Assembly: GCF_014645535.1 (NCBI RefSeq)
Contig: NZ_BMLX01000002.1
Location: 186,001 to 250,000, forward strand
Reading direction: 5' to 3'
Source: Silvimonas iriomotensis
Lineage (GTDB): Bacteria > Pseudomonadota > Gammaproteobacteria > Burkholderiales > Chitinibacteraceae
DNA length: 64,000 nt
Both the position numbers and the translations under genes were made by a program. Below the pieces are notes generated by a model, which saw nothing but the letters and a program-made list of their open reading frames with translations, was not told the DNA's origin and searched no databases. Positions 16,747 through 25,040 of the stretch are shown here, piece by piece; positions within the stretch are counted from its first letter, which is position 1, and each line of letters opens with the position of its first letter.

Positions 16747-16776
16747 ACCGGCATGGCGGTTGCCCGCCATACCGGT
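16747..16776 (-). promoter_or_regulatory. Strong stem-loop between fadL and the hydratase/dehydrogenase gene
   Basis: A 13-bp stem (arms 16747-16759 and 16764-16776, one G-U pair in the minus-strand RNA, loop of four) begins nine bases past the fadL stop. No T run follows, so it may be an mRNA-stabilising or processing hairpin rather than a full terminator. Confidence 0.6.
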
Positions 16777-16784
16777 CCACCTCG

Positions 16785-18311
16785 TTAGAAGTGGTAGTTC
16801 ATCTGCGCGCCAAGAATATTGGCGTTGCTGGTGAAGTCTGCCACCGTGGTCGTACCGCTACCCGTACATGTGGGCAGCACGCAGCCTTCGTTGTTGTTCA
16901 TGTGGGCGTCCTGGATGTTTACGTAGGTGTAGGCCACATCAACCGAGAGGTTGCGATTGAATGCATAGTTAAAGCCGATGGAGTACCAGATCCGGTTGTT
17001 GTCCGGCAGCGCCGCAATACGATAGGTATCGCTCGGCACCGGGGACTGGTCATACGCCACGCCGAAACGCAGCTGGAACGGATCGCTCCATTGATAAGTC
17101 GCGCCGAGCGAGTAGCGGTTGGTGTTCTTCCACTTTTGCTCGATCACAGCGTTCGGCAGGCCGTTGGAGAACTGCAGCGACAGTTCATCAAACTTGGAAT
17201 GCCAGGTGTGGGTCCAGTCGCCCATCACAGCCCATTTGTCATTGATTTTCTTGAAGAAGTTCAGCGACAGGGTGTCAGGGGTATCGACCGAAACCTTGCC
17301 GTTACCATCTTCAAACGCAGAGAACGCGCCTTGCACGGCGGTGTTCAGTGCCTTGTTCAGGATGGTGCCGGCCGTACCATACTGGTTCAGGGCATCCAGG
17401 TTGAAGTTTTGCGGGTCGTTCCAGTCCGCATCACCCGACAGGTTCTGGTGAATGCTGCTGCGATAGGCGGCGCCAAAACGCAGGGTCGGGTCCACGTCGT
17501 ACATCAGGCCGATGTTCCAGCCAAAGCCCCAGTCGGTGCCTTCGTAGGAAAGTTCGCCGTCGTACTTGGCATTGCCTTGCATGCTGGCAATGGCGGCTGG
17601 CAGGTTTTGCTGGATCTGCAGGGCTTGTGCCTGGGTCAGCAAACCTTGGGCCGTCATCTGGGTCACCAGGTTGGTGATCTGGGCCTGACCGGCCGGGGTG
17701 GACAACTGGGCTTGCAGCGATTGCGCGGCCAGCGAACCGAAGTCAGCCTTCTTCTTGAACGAGGCATCCATGTACTGGGCAGATACACCGACACCCAGCG
17801 ACAGATGGTCGTTGAACTTGTAGGCAAACGACGGGTTGAACGTGTAGGTACGCATGTCCAGGCGGGTGGAGTTGTAACGACCTACCCAACCGCTGTCGTA
17901 CTTGACCGAGTCACCGAACGGTACAAAGAAACCGATACCGGCATACGCCTGGTCATTGATCTGGTGCGTGTAGTACAGCTGCGGCACCGCGACGGCTTCG
18001 GTGGGGTCACCACCGTTGTTGCCCGAGACCGGTACACCGTTGACGGTGGTGGAACTGGCGTTGGACACCTTGATCGACGGGTCAACCACAACGATACCGC
18101 CTGCAATATTGTCCCCTTGCAGATGCGTCATGCCAGCCGGGTTAAAAAACAGGACAGACGCATCCTTGGCTTCCGCGCCGTTGGCGTTGGCCACGCTTTG
18201 CGCGCTGATACTCTGCACACCAAAGCTGTAGCCGGAAGCAAGTGCATGACCAGACAGTGCCACCAGCGAACCGGCACCAATCATGCGTAAAGCGCAGACC
18301 ATCTTCTTCAT
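16785..18311 (-). CDS. fadL: FadL/OmpP1-type outer-membrane long-chain fatty acid transporter
   Basis: A 508-residue outer-membrane barrel that brings long-chain fatty acids or related hydrophobic compounds across the outer membrane. A signal peptide (ends GHALA, residue about 22) is followed by the FadL-type N-terminal hatch (SGYSFGVQSISAQSVANANG, then ASVLFFNPAGMTHL with the conserved NPAG). It ends with an aromatic residue (AQMNYHF). The ATG at 18311 has AAGGAG six bases upstream. It lies in the fad block, and a PsrA-like half-degenerate box is upstream at 18417-18432. Confidence 0.93.
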   Translation of the reverse strand: MKKMVCALRMIGAGSLVALSGHALASGYSFGVQSISAQSVANANGAEAKDASVLFFNPAGMTHLQGDNIAGGIVVVDPSIKVSNASSTTVNGVPVSGNNGGDPTEAVAVPQLYYTHQINDQAYAGIGFFVPFGDSVKYDSGWVGRYNSTRLDMRTYTFNPSFAYKFNDHLSLGVGVSAQYMDASFKKKADFGSLAAQSLQAQLSTPAGQAQITNLVTQMTAQGLLTQAQALQIQQNLPAAIASMQGNAKYDGELSYEGTDWGFGWNIGLMYDVDPTLRFGAAYRSSIHQNLSGDADWNDPQNFNLDALNQYGTAGTILNKALNTAVQGAFSAFEDGNGKVSVDTPDTLSLNFFKKINDKWAVMGDWTHTWHSKFDELSLQFSNGLPNAVIEQKWKNTNRYSLGATYQWSDPFQLRFGVAYDQSPVPSDTYRIAALPDNNRIWYSIGFNYAFNRNLSVDVAYTYVNIQDAHMNNNEGCVLPTCTGSGTTTVADFTSNANILGAQMNYHF

Positions 18312-18416
18312 CGTACTCTCCTTCAAACGCAGCTTCTGGCTGCGATTTTTTTGGGACCCGCCGCTCCTGGCGGGTTTTTCATCGGAGGCCTTGTAACGGC
18401 CTTCACTCAATTTCAG

Positions 18417-18432
18417 TCAAGCGTTTGTTCAG
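18417..18432. promoter_or_regulatory. Possible second PsrA/FadR-type operator, upstream of fadL
   Basis: TCAAGCGTTTGTTCAG matches 12 of 16 bases of the palindrome in front of the TetR gene at 21727 and lies about 105 bases upstream of the fadL ATG. One half (CGTTTGTT) is intact, the other degenerate. Confidence 0.45.
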
Positions 18433-18478
18433 TTTTTGAGGCTAAAAAAACGACCTGCTGAATTTTTTATTCCGACTG

Positions 18479-18500
18479 GCCCGGCGGCAAGCCACCGGGC
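18479..18500 (-). terminator. Hairpin past fadE
   Basis: GCCCGG / CCGGGC outer stem with further inner pairing, about 85 bases past the fadE stop. There is no immediate T run, so termination is only possible. Confidence 0.35.
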
Positions 18501-18585
18501 TCAAATACAACGGAGCCTTGACGTCAGGGTCTGTTCATGACTTTTGCCGGACAATCGCCCCCGGCAAACGCCGCCCTGCTCTTTC

Positions 18586-21042
18586 TCAGAAGACCACGCG
18601 GGTGGTGACTTCCGGGTCCGGGTTGTTCAGTTTCTGATCAAAGTCATCCACCATGATCACCGCACGCTTGAGCTGGCGGGCACGGGTAATGGCGTTGAAT
18701 TCTTCTTGCGTAATCAGGCCCTTGCCCTGGGCATCAGCTAGTTGGGCATGAGAGGTCCAGCCCGACACCTGACCACCGCGGGCGGCCTTGCGCAGCTTGC
18801 CTTCAGCCGCTTCAGTGGCGATCACGGCCTTGAGTGCGTGATCCAGTACGCCCACCGGATCGGTCTCGGCAGTCGGCTTGTACATATATTCAGTCAGGCG
18901 ATCACGGCTGACCGACGGTTCCATCAGCAAACGGGCAACCTTGGTACCAATGGCATCAGACGGTGCACGCTGGGTCAGACCGAACGGGAACACCACGAAG
19001 CGCATCAGGCAGGCCAGCAGGCGGTTCGGGTGGTTGTTCAGGAAACCATCCAGTGCAACCTGGCAGTCATGCAGTGCAGTCTGCGCAGCCCACTGCACCA
19101 GCGGCAGGTCTTCTGCGGTCGAACCTTCGTCCTGATACTTCTTCAGCACGGCGGTGGCGATGTACAGATTGGACAGCGCATCACCCAGACGGGCGGAGAG
19201 CTTTTCCTTGAACTTCAGGCTGCCGCCCAGCGAAGCCATACCCATGTCGGCCACGAAGGCAAACGCGGAGGACATGCGCATGGTGTTGCGGTAGTAAACC
19301 GAAGTCGGGCCGGATTTGGGGCTGCCGGCAAAGCGGGCGCAAGTCAGGCCCATGACCAGCGAACGCACGGCGTTGCTGATGGTGAAGCCGATGTGACCGA
19401 TCACGGCGCTGTCAAAGGCGGCAGCGTCATTGCTCATGGCCGCGCGCAGTTCTTTGAGCACGAACGGATGGCAGCGGATGGCGCCCTGACCGAAGATGAT
19501 CATCGAACGGGTCAGGATGTTGGCGCCTTCCACGGTGATCGCCACCGGAATGGCCTGATAACCGTGCGCCAGGTAGTTGTTCGGGCCGATACACACGGCC
19601 TTGCCGGCGTGCACGTCCATCGCATCATTGATGGATTTACGCATGCGTTCGGTGTTGTGGTACTTCAGGATGCCGGACAACACGGACGGTTTCTCGCCCA
19701 TATCCAGACCGGTCAGCGCCAGGCTTTGTGCGGCGTCCATCTGGTAGGTAAAGCCGCCGATACGGGCCAGCGCTTCATCCACGCCTTCAAACTTGCCGAT
19801 GGCCAGACCAAACTGGTTACGGATACGGGCATACGCGCCGGTGGTGAAGGAAGACAGCTTGCCAGAAGCGACGGACATGGCCGGCAGCGAGATACAACGA
19901 CCCACCGACAGACATTCCACCAGCATGCGCCAGCCCTGACCGACGTAATCCTTGCCGCCGATCACCCAGTCCATCGGGATGAACACATCCTTGCCCCAGT
20001 TCGGACCGTTCTGGAACACGCTGGTACCCGGGTAGTGACGACGGCCGATCTGCACGCCTTCGTGTTCGGTCGGGATCAACGCGCAGGTAATGCCGATGTC
20101 TTTCTTGTCGCCCAGGAGGCCATCCGGGTCATACAGCTTGAACGCCAGACCCAGGATGGTCGCGATCGGGCCCAGCGTGATGTAACGCTTTTCCCAGGAC
20201 ACGCGGATACCCAGCACGTTTTCATGGTGCTCGCCGGTACGCGGATCGGTATAGCTGCCACGGGCCACGACGCCGTAGTCCGGGATACCACCGGCATCAG
20301 AACCGGCTTCCGGGCTAGTCAGCGCAAAGCACGGGATCTCGATCCCCTTCGCCAGGCGCGGCAGGTAGTAATTCTTTTGCGCTTCAGTGCCGTAGTGCTG
20401 CAGCAACTCACCCGGGCCGAGCGAGTTGGGCACCATCACCGTCACGGCAGCAGAGCCGCTACGGGTGGCGATCTTGGTCACAACACGGGCGTGGGCAAGG
20501 TTGGAGAACTCTTTGCCGCCGTATTGCTTCTTGATGATCATGCCCAGGAAGCCCTGATCCTTGATGAATTGCCAGGCTTCCGGCGACAGATCCTTGGTGT
20601 CGTGCGTGATCTTCCAGTCATCCAGCATGGCGCACAGCTGTTCTGTCGGGCCATCAAGGAAGGCTTGCTCTTCAGCGGTCAGCTTCGGGGCCGGAAAGCT
20701 GTGCAGACGATCAAAGTCCGGCTTGCCAGAGAACAGATCACGATCCCACCACACGGTGCCGGCGTCGACCGCTTCTTGCTCGGTCTGCGACATGGCCGGG
20801 GTGATTTTCTTGAAGACAGAGAACAGCGGGTTGGTAATGAAAGCGCGGCGGAACGGCTTGATATTGAGCACCGCCAGAATCACCACAATCACGGTGCCCA
20901 CAATCACGTTCAGGCCGTGCGTGGCCACACCGTAAACAACGCCCAGCAACACCAGCAGGGACGACAACCACAGCGGCGCGCGCAGGTAAGCCACGGCCAG
21001 GAAAGCGATGAGGACAACAGCCACACAGATCAGCGCGGTCAT
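18586..21042 (-). CDS. fadE: Acyl-CoA dehydrogenase FadE
   Basis: An 818-residue FadE-type dehydrogenase that introduces the 2,3 double bond in acyl-CoA at the start of beta-oxidation. Two N-terminal hydrophobic helices (residues 1-25 and 28-60) anchor it to the membrane, as in E. coli FadE. The acyl-CoA dehydrogenase core is recognisable from CFALTSPEAGSDAGG, GKDVFIPMDWVIGG and the FAD-domain region. The C-terminal extension (about 200 residues, PFGLTQRAPSDAIG) is typical of FadE. It starts 13 bases after the stop of the TetR gene, so the two form an operon. Confidence 0.95.
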   Translation of the reverse strand: MTALICVAVVLIAFLAVAYLRAPLWLSSLLVLLGVVYGVATHGLNVIVGTVIVVILAVLNIKPFRRAFITNPLFSVFKKITPAMSQTEQEAVDAGTVWWDRDLFSGKPDFDRLHSFPAPKLTAEEQAFLDGPTEQLCAMLDDWKITHDTKDLSPEAWQFIKDQGFLGMIIKKQYGGKEFSNLAHARVVTKIATRSGSAAVTVMVPNSLGPGELLQHYGTEAQKNYYLPRLAKGIEIPCFALTSPEAGSDAGGIPDYGVVARGSYTDPRTGEHHENVLGIRVSWEKRYITLGPIATILGLAFKLYDPDGLLGDKKDIGITCALIPTEHEGVQIGRRHYPGTSVFQNGPNWGKDVFIPMDWVIGGKDYVGQGWRMLVECLSVGRCISLPAMSVASGKLSSFTTGAYARIRNQFGLAIGKFEGVDEALARIGGFTYQMDAAQSLALTGLDMGEKPSVLSGILKYHNTERMRKSINDAMDVHAGKAVCIGPNNYLAHGYQAIPVAITVEGANILTRSMIIFGQGAIRCHPFVLKELRAAMSNDAAAFDSAVIGHIGFTISNAVRSLVMGLTCARFAGSPKSGPTSVYYRNTMRMSSAFAFVADMGMASLGGSLKFKEKLSARLGDALSNLYIATAVLKKYQDEGSTAEDLPLVQWAAQTALHDCQVALDGFLNNHPNRLLACLMRFVVFPFGLTQRAPSDAIGTKVARLLMEPSVSRDRLTEYMYKPTAETDPVGVLDHALKAVIATEAAEGKLRKAARGGQVSGWTSHAQLADAQGKGLITQEEFNAITRARQLKRAVIMVDDFDQKLNNPDPEVTTRVVF

Positions 21043-21055
21043 GTCTTGATACTCC

Positions 21056-21727
21056 TTAGGAATTCGAGTTATTCAGGGCGGGATCGGCGGCGGGCGCGTC
21101 CAGTCCTGCTACGACAAAAGGAACGAGCATGCGGGCGACCATTTGCGGGTCACGCGCATTGACAATGGGTTGCGCCATGAAAAGGCGCAGGACGTTGGTG
21201 CCGGCAAATGCGTTGAACATCGCATTGGCCAGAAAGTGGAAACGCCAGTGGACTTCGGCTTCGGTCAGATGCGGCAGCGCGCGGACCAGGGCATCGGTAT
21301 ACCGGCGGGTGAGCTCGCTGTAACGACGCGGCATGCTTTCTTTCAGCACGGGGTGCGGCTCCACGAAGGTGCGGGCCAGCAGGCGTACGAACACAAGGCC
21401 ACCCAGTGTCGTATCGCGCCCCAGCTCACAGGCTGCGGACACAAACGACTCCACCACTTGCGCGGCGGCGGGAATCTGCACGGACCGCTCAAGGCGATCC
21501 AGATGACCTACAAACAAACGTACAAACGGCTCGGCACGACGTTCGAATACGGCTTTGAACAAGCCGTCCTTGGAGCCAAAGTAGTAGTTCACAGCAGCAA
21601 TATTGACCCCGGCAGCCTGGGTAATCAGGCGCATGGAGGTGGCATCGAAACCATGTTCGACGAACAGCAGTTCGGCGGCATCAAGAATGCGGGTGGACGT
21701 TTCGACAGCCCGGATAGACTCGGCCAT
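21056..21727 (-). CDS. TetR-family regulator, likely PsrA-like fatty acid sensor
   Basis: A 223-residue repressor. The N-terminal helix-turn-helix domain (TRILDAAELLFVEHGFDATSMRLITQAAGVNIAAVNYYFGSKDG region, residues about 10-55) has the NYYFGSKDGLF recognition helix pattern of PsrA-type TetR proteins. The C-terminal ligand domain is larger than minimal TetR. It is transcribed together with fadE and preceded by a near-perfect palindrome (21760-21781). Inference: it represses its own operon and other fad genes and is released by acyl-CoA or fatty acids. The ATG at 21727 has GGAG six bases upstream. Confidence 0.88.
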   Translation of the reverse strand: MAESIRAVETSTRILDAAELLFVEHGFDATSMRLITQAAGVNIAAVNYYFGSKDGLFKAVFERRAEPFVRLFVGHLDRLERSVQIPAAAQVVESFVSAACELGRDTTLGGLVFVRLLARTFVEPHPVLKESMPRRYSELTRRYTDALVRALPHLTEAEVHWRFHFLANAMFNAFAGTNVLRLFMAQPIVNARDPQMVARMLVPFVVAGLDAPAADPALNNSNS

Positions 21728-21759
21728 GAGGACTCCAGTGGCGTAACTTTGTTTTAGAT

Positions 21760-21781
21760 ATTTCAAACGTTTGTTTGAAAT
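21760..21781. promoter_or_regulatory. PsrA-type operator palindrome
   Basis: A perfect 9-bp inverted repeat, ATTTCAAAC and GTTTGAAAT, separated by GTTT, 33 bases upstream of the TetR start. It fits the published PsrA consensus (G/C)AAAC-N2-4-GTTT(G/C) with a four-base spacer. Confidence 0.75.
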
Positions 21782-22059
21782 TAACGAAGCCCGACAACAA
21801 AGTCAATATTCACGATCGAAAAAACCGGACAGGGATACAGGCGGATTGCTGCAGGCCAGTATTGGCGCGGGTTGCGCAAAGGTGCGCCAAAGCAGCTAAA
21901 TGTGGCGAAAAGTTGCCAGAATGAAACAGTACTGACTCAGGACAAGATGCTTACCGTTTTCAAACAACCGTAATCAGCTACAAAAAGATGTAGATCAAAA
22001 ATGCCGACTACATAAAAACGGACCATTTTGCGCCCGTTAACACTTGCTGTGCGGCAGGC
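21782..22059. other. Intergenic region, no gene seen
   Basis: Together with the operator this leaves about 330 bases between the TetR start and ychJ. No frame with a ribosome site, tRNA or clear repeat is seen. The strings TCAAACAACC and GTTGCGCAAAGGTGCGCCA are unremarkable. Confidence 0.5.
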
Positions 22060-22467
22060 TCACTGGCCGTCGACGTCACCATCCAGGTAATACCAGCGGC
22101 CATCTGCGTCCCGGATGAAGCGGCTGGTTTCATGCATGCGGTGGGCGCGTCCACCGACTTTATAGCGGGCAACGAACTCGACGATGCCACTCTCCCCTTC
22201 CATGCTGGCGCGCTTGATCTCCAGCCCCAGCCACTTGATGCCTCCATCTTCGGCAAAGTCCATGTGCTCCGGGCGCGTCGCGCTGGCCCAGGTTTGCAGC
22301 AGATAAGGGCCCTGCTGCATTACATACGCCGTATAGCGTGAACGCATCAGGTCTTCGGGCGTGGGCGCCGGCGTGCCGGCATGGAACACGCCGCAGCAGT
22401 GGTCATAGTTTTTCGGGCGGCCGCAGGGGCAGGCGCTGGCTTGATCTGGAACGGAGCGGGATTTCAC
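22060..22467 (-). CDS. YchJ/UPF0225-family SEC-C motif protein
   Basis: A 135-residue protein of the YchJ family. The N-terminal metal-binding SEC-C motif is ACPCG (Cys13, Cys15) followed by DHCC (Cys24, Cys25). It is followed by the family's HAGTPAPTPEDLMRSRYTAY segment and an NTF2-like domain ending YYLDGDV. Its function is not established. Single gene. Confidence 0.9.
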   Translation of the reverse strand: MKSRSVPDQASACPCGRPKNYDHCCGVFHAGTPAPTPEDLMRSRYTAYVMQQGPYLLQTWASATRPEHMDFAEDGGIKWLGLEIKRASMEGESGIVEFVARYKVGGRAHRMHETSRFIRDADGRWYYLDGDVDGQ

Positions 22468-22576
22468 GGTGGCAGCAAGAAAACGAGAGTCAGCACAGAA
22501 CAGACAACATTGTACGCTGTCCGCAAAGGGGTGGATCGGGTAGACTTACATGGTAATCAAATCAAACATTTACGTC

Positions 22577-23254
22577 ATGTCTTTTCCTCCCCTGCAGGCC
22601 GCCATTTTCGATATGGACGGCTTGATGCTGGACACCGAACGCATCGCCATCGATTGCTGGGCCAGCGCTGCCCGCGAACTCCAACTGCAAATGCATGATC
22701 AGGTGCCCTACGGCATGGTCGGCATGCACATGAGCAAAGTGCCGGCGTACCTGCTGGCAGAACTCGGCCCGGACGCCCCGGTCCAGCAACTGATAGATGC
22801 AACCCACGCCTGCTATCTTGAAGCCACAGCCAAAGCGATTCCGCACCGCCCCGGCGTGATTGCCCTGCTGGACTGGCTGCGTGAGCGCGGTGTGCCCTGC
22901 GCCGTGGCGACGTCGTCGCGCCGCAGCGTGGCATCGCATCATCTGCAAGCGGCCGGACTGTGGCCGTATTTTGAATTTGCCGTTTGCGGCGATGAAATCG
23001 AACACCCCAAGCCCGCGCCGGATATCTATATCAAGGCGGCAACCGGCCTGGGGCGCCAGCCGGCCGAGTGCGTGGCGTTCGAGGATTCCAATTTCGGTAT
23101 TGCCGCTGCGCACAGCGCCGGTTGCCGCGCCATCATGGTGCCGGACCTGCGCCCGCCCACGGCTGAAACCATGGCGCTGGGCGTGCCGGTGGTTGAATCG
23201 CTCAGTGCCGCGCAACCCATTGTCGAAGCCTGGTTGCGCGTGACCACACCCTGA
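22577..23254 (+). CDS. HAD-superfamily phosphatase (beta-phosphoglucomutase-like)
   Basis: A 225-residue HAD hydrolase with all four motifs: I AIFDMDGLMLDTE (catalytic aspartates), II VATSSRR, III HPKPAPDIY (lysine) and IV VAFEDSNFG. A helical cap domain lies between motifs I and II. It most resembles sugar-phosphate phosphatases or beta-phosphoglucomutases; the substrate is unknown. The start at 22577 (MSFPPLQ) is preferred to 22550, whose nine extra residues are not family-like. Confidence 0.9.
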   Translation: MSFPPLQAAIFDMDGLMLDTERIAIDCWASAARELQLQMHDQVPYGMVGMHMSKVPAYLLAELGPDAPVQQLIDATHACYLEATAKAIPHRPGVIALLDWLRERGVPCAVATSSRRSVASHHLQAAGLWPYFEFAVCGDEIEHPKPAPDIYIKAATGLGRQPAECVAFEDSNFGIAAAHSAGCRAIMVPDLRPPTAETMALGVPVVESLSAAQPIVEAWLRVTTP

Positions 23255-23297
23255 CCGGCCGGTACCGCCGGTTGCCAGACCTGAAAGGAGACAGGCT

Positions 23298-24101
23298 TTG
23301 GGCAAACGCAAGCAATGGTTCCATCAGCAAAGTCAGGCTGCACAGCACCTGGAAAAACTGCACCGCCGTTTGCGCAAAAAACCGGACGAATCCGCACTGC
23401 ACCAGTTCCGTATTGGCCTGCGCAGTTTGCGTATCCAGCTGTTTGCCCTGAAACGCAGCCCGCCGCTGGAACGCACGCTGGTGCACATGAAAGCGGCCGG
23501 CAATGCCACCAACGCCTTGCGTGATCGCGATGCCTTGCTGGGCCTGATTGCCGACTGGCCGACTGATCTGACCTCGCCGCTCATTGCCAGCATCAACGAC
23601 AACGCCCCGCCGCCGGATGCCGCCCCGCGCGTCATGCGGCTCAAGGGTTTCGACAAAACCATGCGCCGCCTGCCCTTGCTGCTACGTGCCTTGATGCCCG
23701 GCAAGACCCGGCTGCAAAAACGCATCCGCCGCACCGCCAGCAAACTGCGTCATCAGTCTGTGGAACAACTGCAATTGCTGACACCGCAAACCGAGCCCGA
23801 ACGCTGGCACGATGCGCGCATCACCATCAAGAAACTGCGTTATCTGCACGAGCACCTGGCCGCCTGGCTGCCCCGGCGCTGGCACCAGCTGGCCGGCAGC
23901 GCCAAACCGGCACAAGAGGCGCTGGGCCACCTGCACGATCTGGATGTCCTGGCTGCCCATTACGGCAACGCGTTTTCCCCCGCACTGACCTTATACTGGC
24001 AGGAACAGCGCGCCAGCGCCCTCGCCCGTGCCGGCACCGCAGCCCAGACCTTGCTGCAGGCGCTGACACATCAACCGTCCACTGCGAGCACTTATACATG
24101 A
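23298..24101 (+). CDS. CHAD-domain protein
   Basis: A 267-residue all-helical CHAD domain, a family known to bind inorganic polyphosphate through basic and conserved His residues. Basic helices are obvious: HRRLRKKPDESALHQFRIGLRSLR (conserved H-x-F-R-x-x-x-R-x-L-R pattern) and WHDARITIKKLRYLHE (second copy of the motif). The TTG start at 23298 has AAAGGAG seven bases upstream. No CYTH domain is fused to it. It overlaps the following Hpt gene by four bases (ATGA), so the two are translationally coupled. Confidence 0.9.
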   Translation: MGKRKQWFHQQSQAAQHLEKLHRRLRKKPDESALHQFRIGLRSLRIQLFALKRSPPLERTLVHMKAAGNATNALRDRDALLGLIADWPTDLTSPLIASINDNAPPPDAAPRVMRLKGFDKTMRRLPLLLRALMPGKTRLQKRIRRTASKLRHQSVEQLQLLTPQTEPERWHDARITIKKLRYLHEHLAAWLPRRWHQLAGSAKPAQEALGHLHDLDVLAAHYGNAFSPALTLYWQEQRASALARAGTAAQTLLQALTHQPSTASTYT

Positions 24102-24469
24102 CCGGCCTTTCTGAATACTCCCGTGCCGCAGCGCTGGATATGGTCGCTGGCGATGCCGCCTTGCTGACGGAGCTGCTGGGTGTATTTCTGGCGGACGTTC
24201 CGGCCCGCCTGCACGTACTGGAAAGCGCGGCGGCCGCAGAGGACCTGGCGACCGTGCTGCACGAAGCCCACGCCATCAAAGGCGCCTGCGGCACCATCGC
24301 CGCTGCAGGCAATATGCAACGCATGCAAGCGCTGGAACACGCCGCACGGAACAACAACGGCGCGGCAGTCGCAGAGTTATGGATAGAAAGTCTGGAGCAG
24401 ATGCGCTGGTTATTGCAGGACTTGCATCTGGACTACGAGGCACTGCGGCAGGGGCATACCGCTGCGTGA
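24098..24469 (+). CDS. Stand-alone Hpt (histidine phosphotransfer) domain protein
   Basis: A 123-residue helical-bundle protein with the Hpt signature HEAHAIKGACGTI; His58 is the expected phospho-acceptor. The pattern LLTELLGVFLADVPARLHVLESA before it is the usual first helices. It should relay phosphate between a hybrid sensor kinase and a response regulator, but neither is in the window. Its start overlaps the CHAD stop by four bases. Confidence 0.88.
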   Translation: MTGLSEYSRAAALDMVAGDAALLTELLGVFLADVPARLHVLESAAAAEDLATVLHEAHAIKGACGTIAAAGNMQRMQALEHAARNNNGAAVAELWIESLEQMRWLLQDLHLDYEALRQGHTAA

Positions 24470-24541
24470 AGAAACCGGGCTGCCTGTGCGGCCAGCCCTT
24501 GACCAGCACGGCCACCCATGGCGGCCGGACTGGATTACGGC

Positions 24542-24564
24542 CCGGCGCGCACATAACGCGCCGG
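24542..24564. terminator. GC-rich hairpin between convergent Hpt and dut genes
   Basis: A perfect 8-bp stem (CCGGCGCG / CGCGCCGG) with a seven-base loop, without a T run. A possible terminator or boundary only. Confidence 0.4.
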
Positions 24565-24577
24565 CTGGCTCAAACCA

Positions 24578-25027
24578 TCAGGCCTTCCCGGTACTGCCAA
24601 ACCCGCCTTCCCCGCGGGAACTCTCTTCAAACGACTCAACGATATTGAGTTCAACCTGCACCACCGGCACCACCACCAGTTGCGCAATGCGCTCCAGCGG
24701 CTGGATGGTGAACGAGTGATTGCCGCGGTTCCAGACCGAGACAAACACCTGGCCCTGGTAATCTGAATCAATCAGCCCCACCAGGTTGCCCAGCACGATG
24801 CCATGCTTGTGGCCCAGGCCCGAACGCGGAATGATCATCGCCGCCAGTTTGGGGTCGGCCAGGTGAATGGCCATGCCGGACGGCACCAGCGCGGTCGCGC
24901 CCGGCGCCAGTTCCAGCGGTGCATCAAGGCACGCCCGCAGGTCCAGCCCGGCAGAACCCGGCGTGGCATAGGCCGGCAGGTTGTCTTTCAGGCGCTGGTC
25001 CAGAATTTTGATATCGAGCGTGCTCAT
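24578..25027 (-). CDS. dut: dUTP diphosphatase
   Basis: A 149-residue trimeric dUTPase that makes dUMP and keeps uracil out of DNA. The five family motifs are visible: [46 protein letters not shown] and [11 protein letters not shown] (the glycine-rich phosphate-binding tail). It is 13 bases downstream of coaBC in the same direction, a conserved pairing. Confidence 0.97.
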   Translation of the reverse strand: MSTLDIKILDQRLKDNLPAYATPGSAGLDLRACLDAPLELAPGATALVPSGMAIHLADPKLAAMIIPRSGLGHKHGIVLGNLVGLIDSDYQGQVFVSVWNRGNHSFTIQPLERIAQLVVVPVVQVELNIVESFEESSRGEGGFGSTGKA

Positions 25028-25040
25028 TGTTGGCTTCCCC

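Noticed and set aside
24146-24469. Prophage or mobile element signature near the CHAD-Hpt genes
   Set aside because: No integrase, transposase, direct repeats or composition change are seen.
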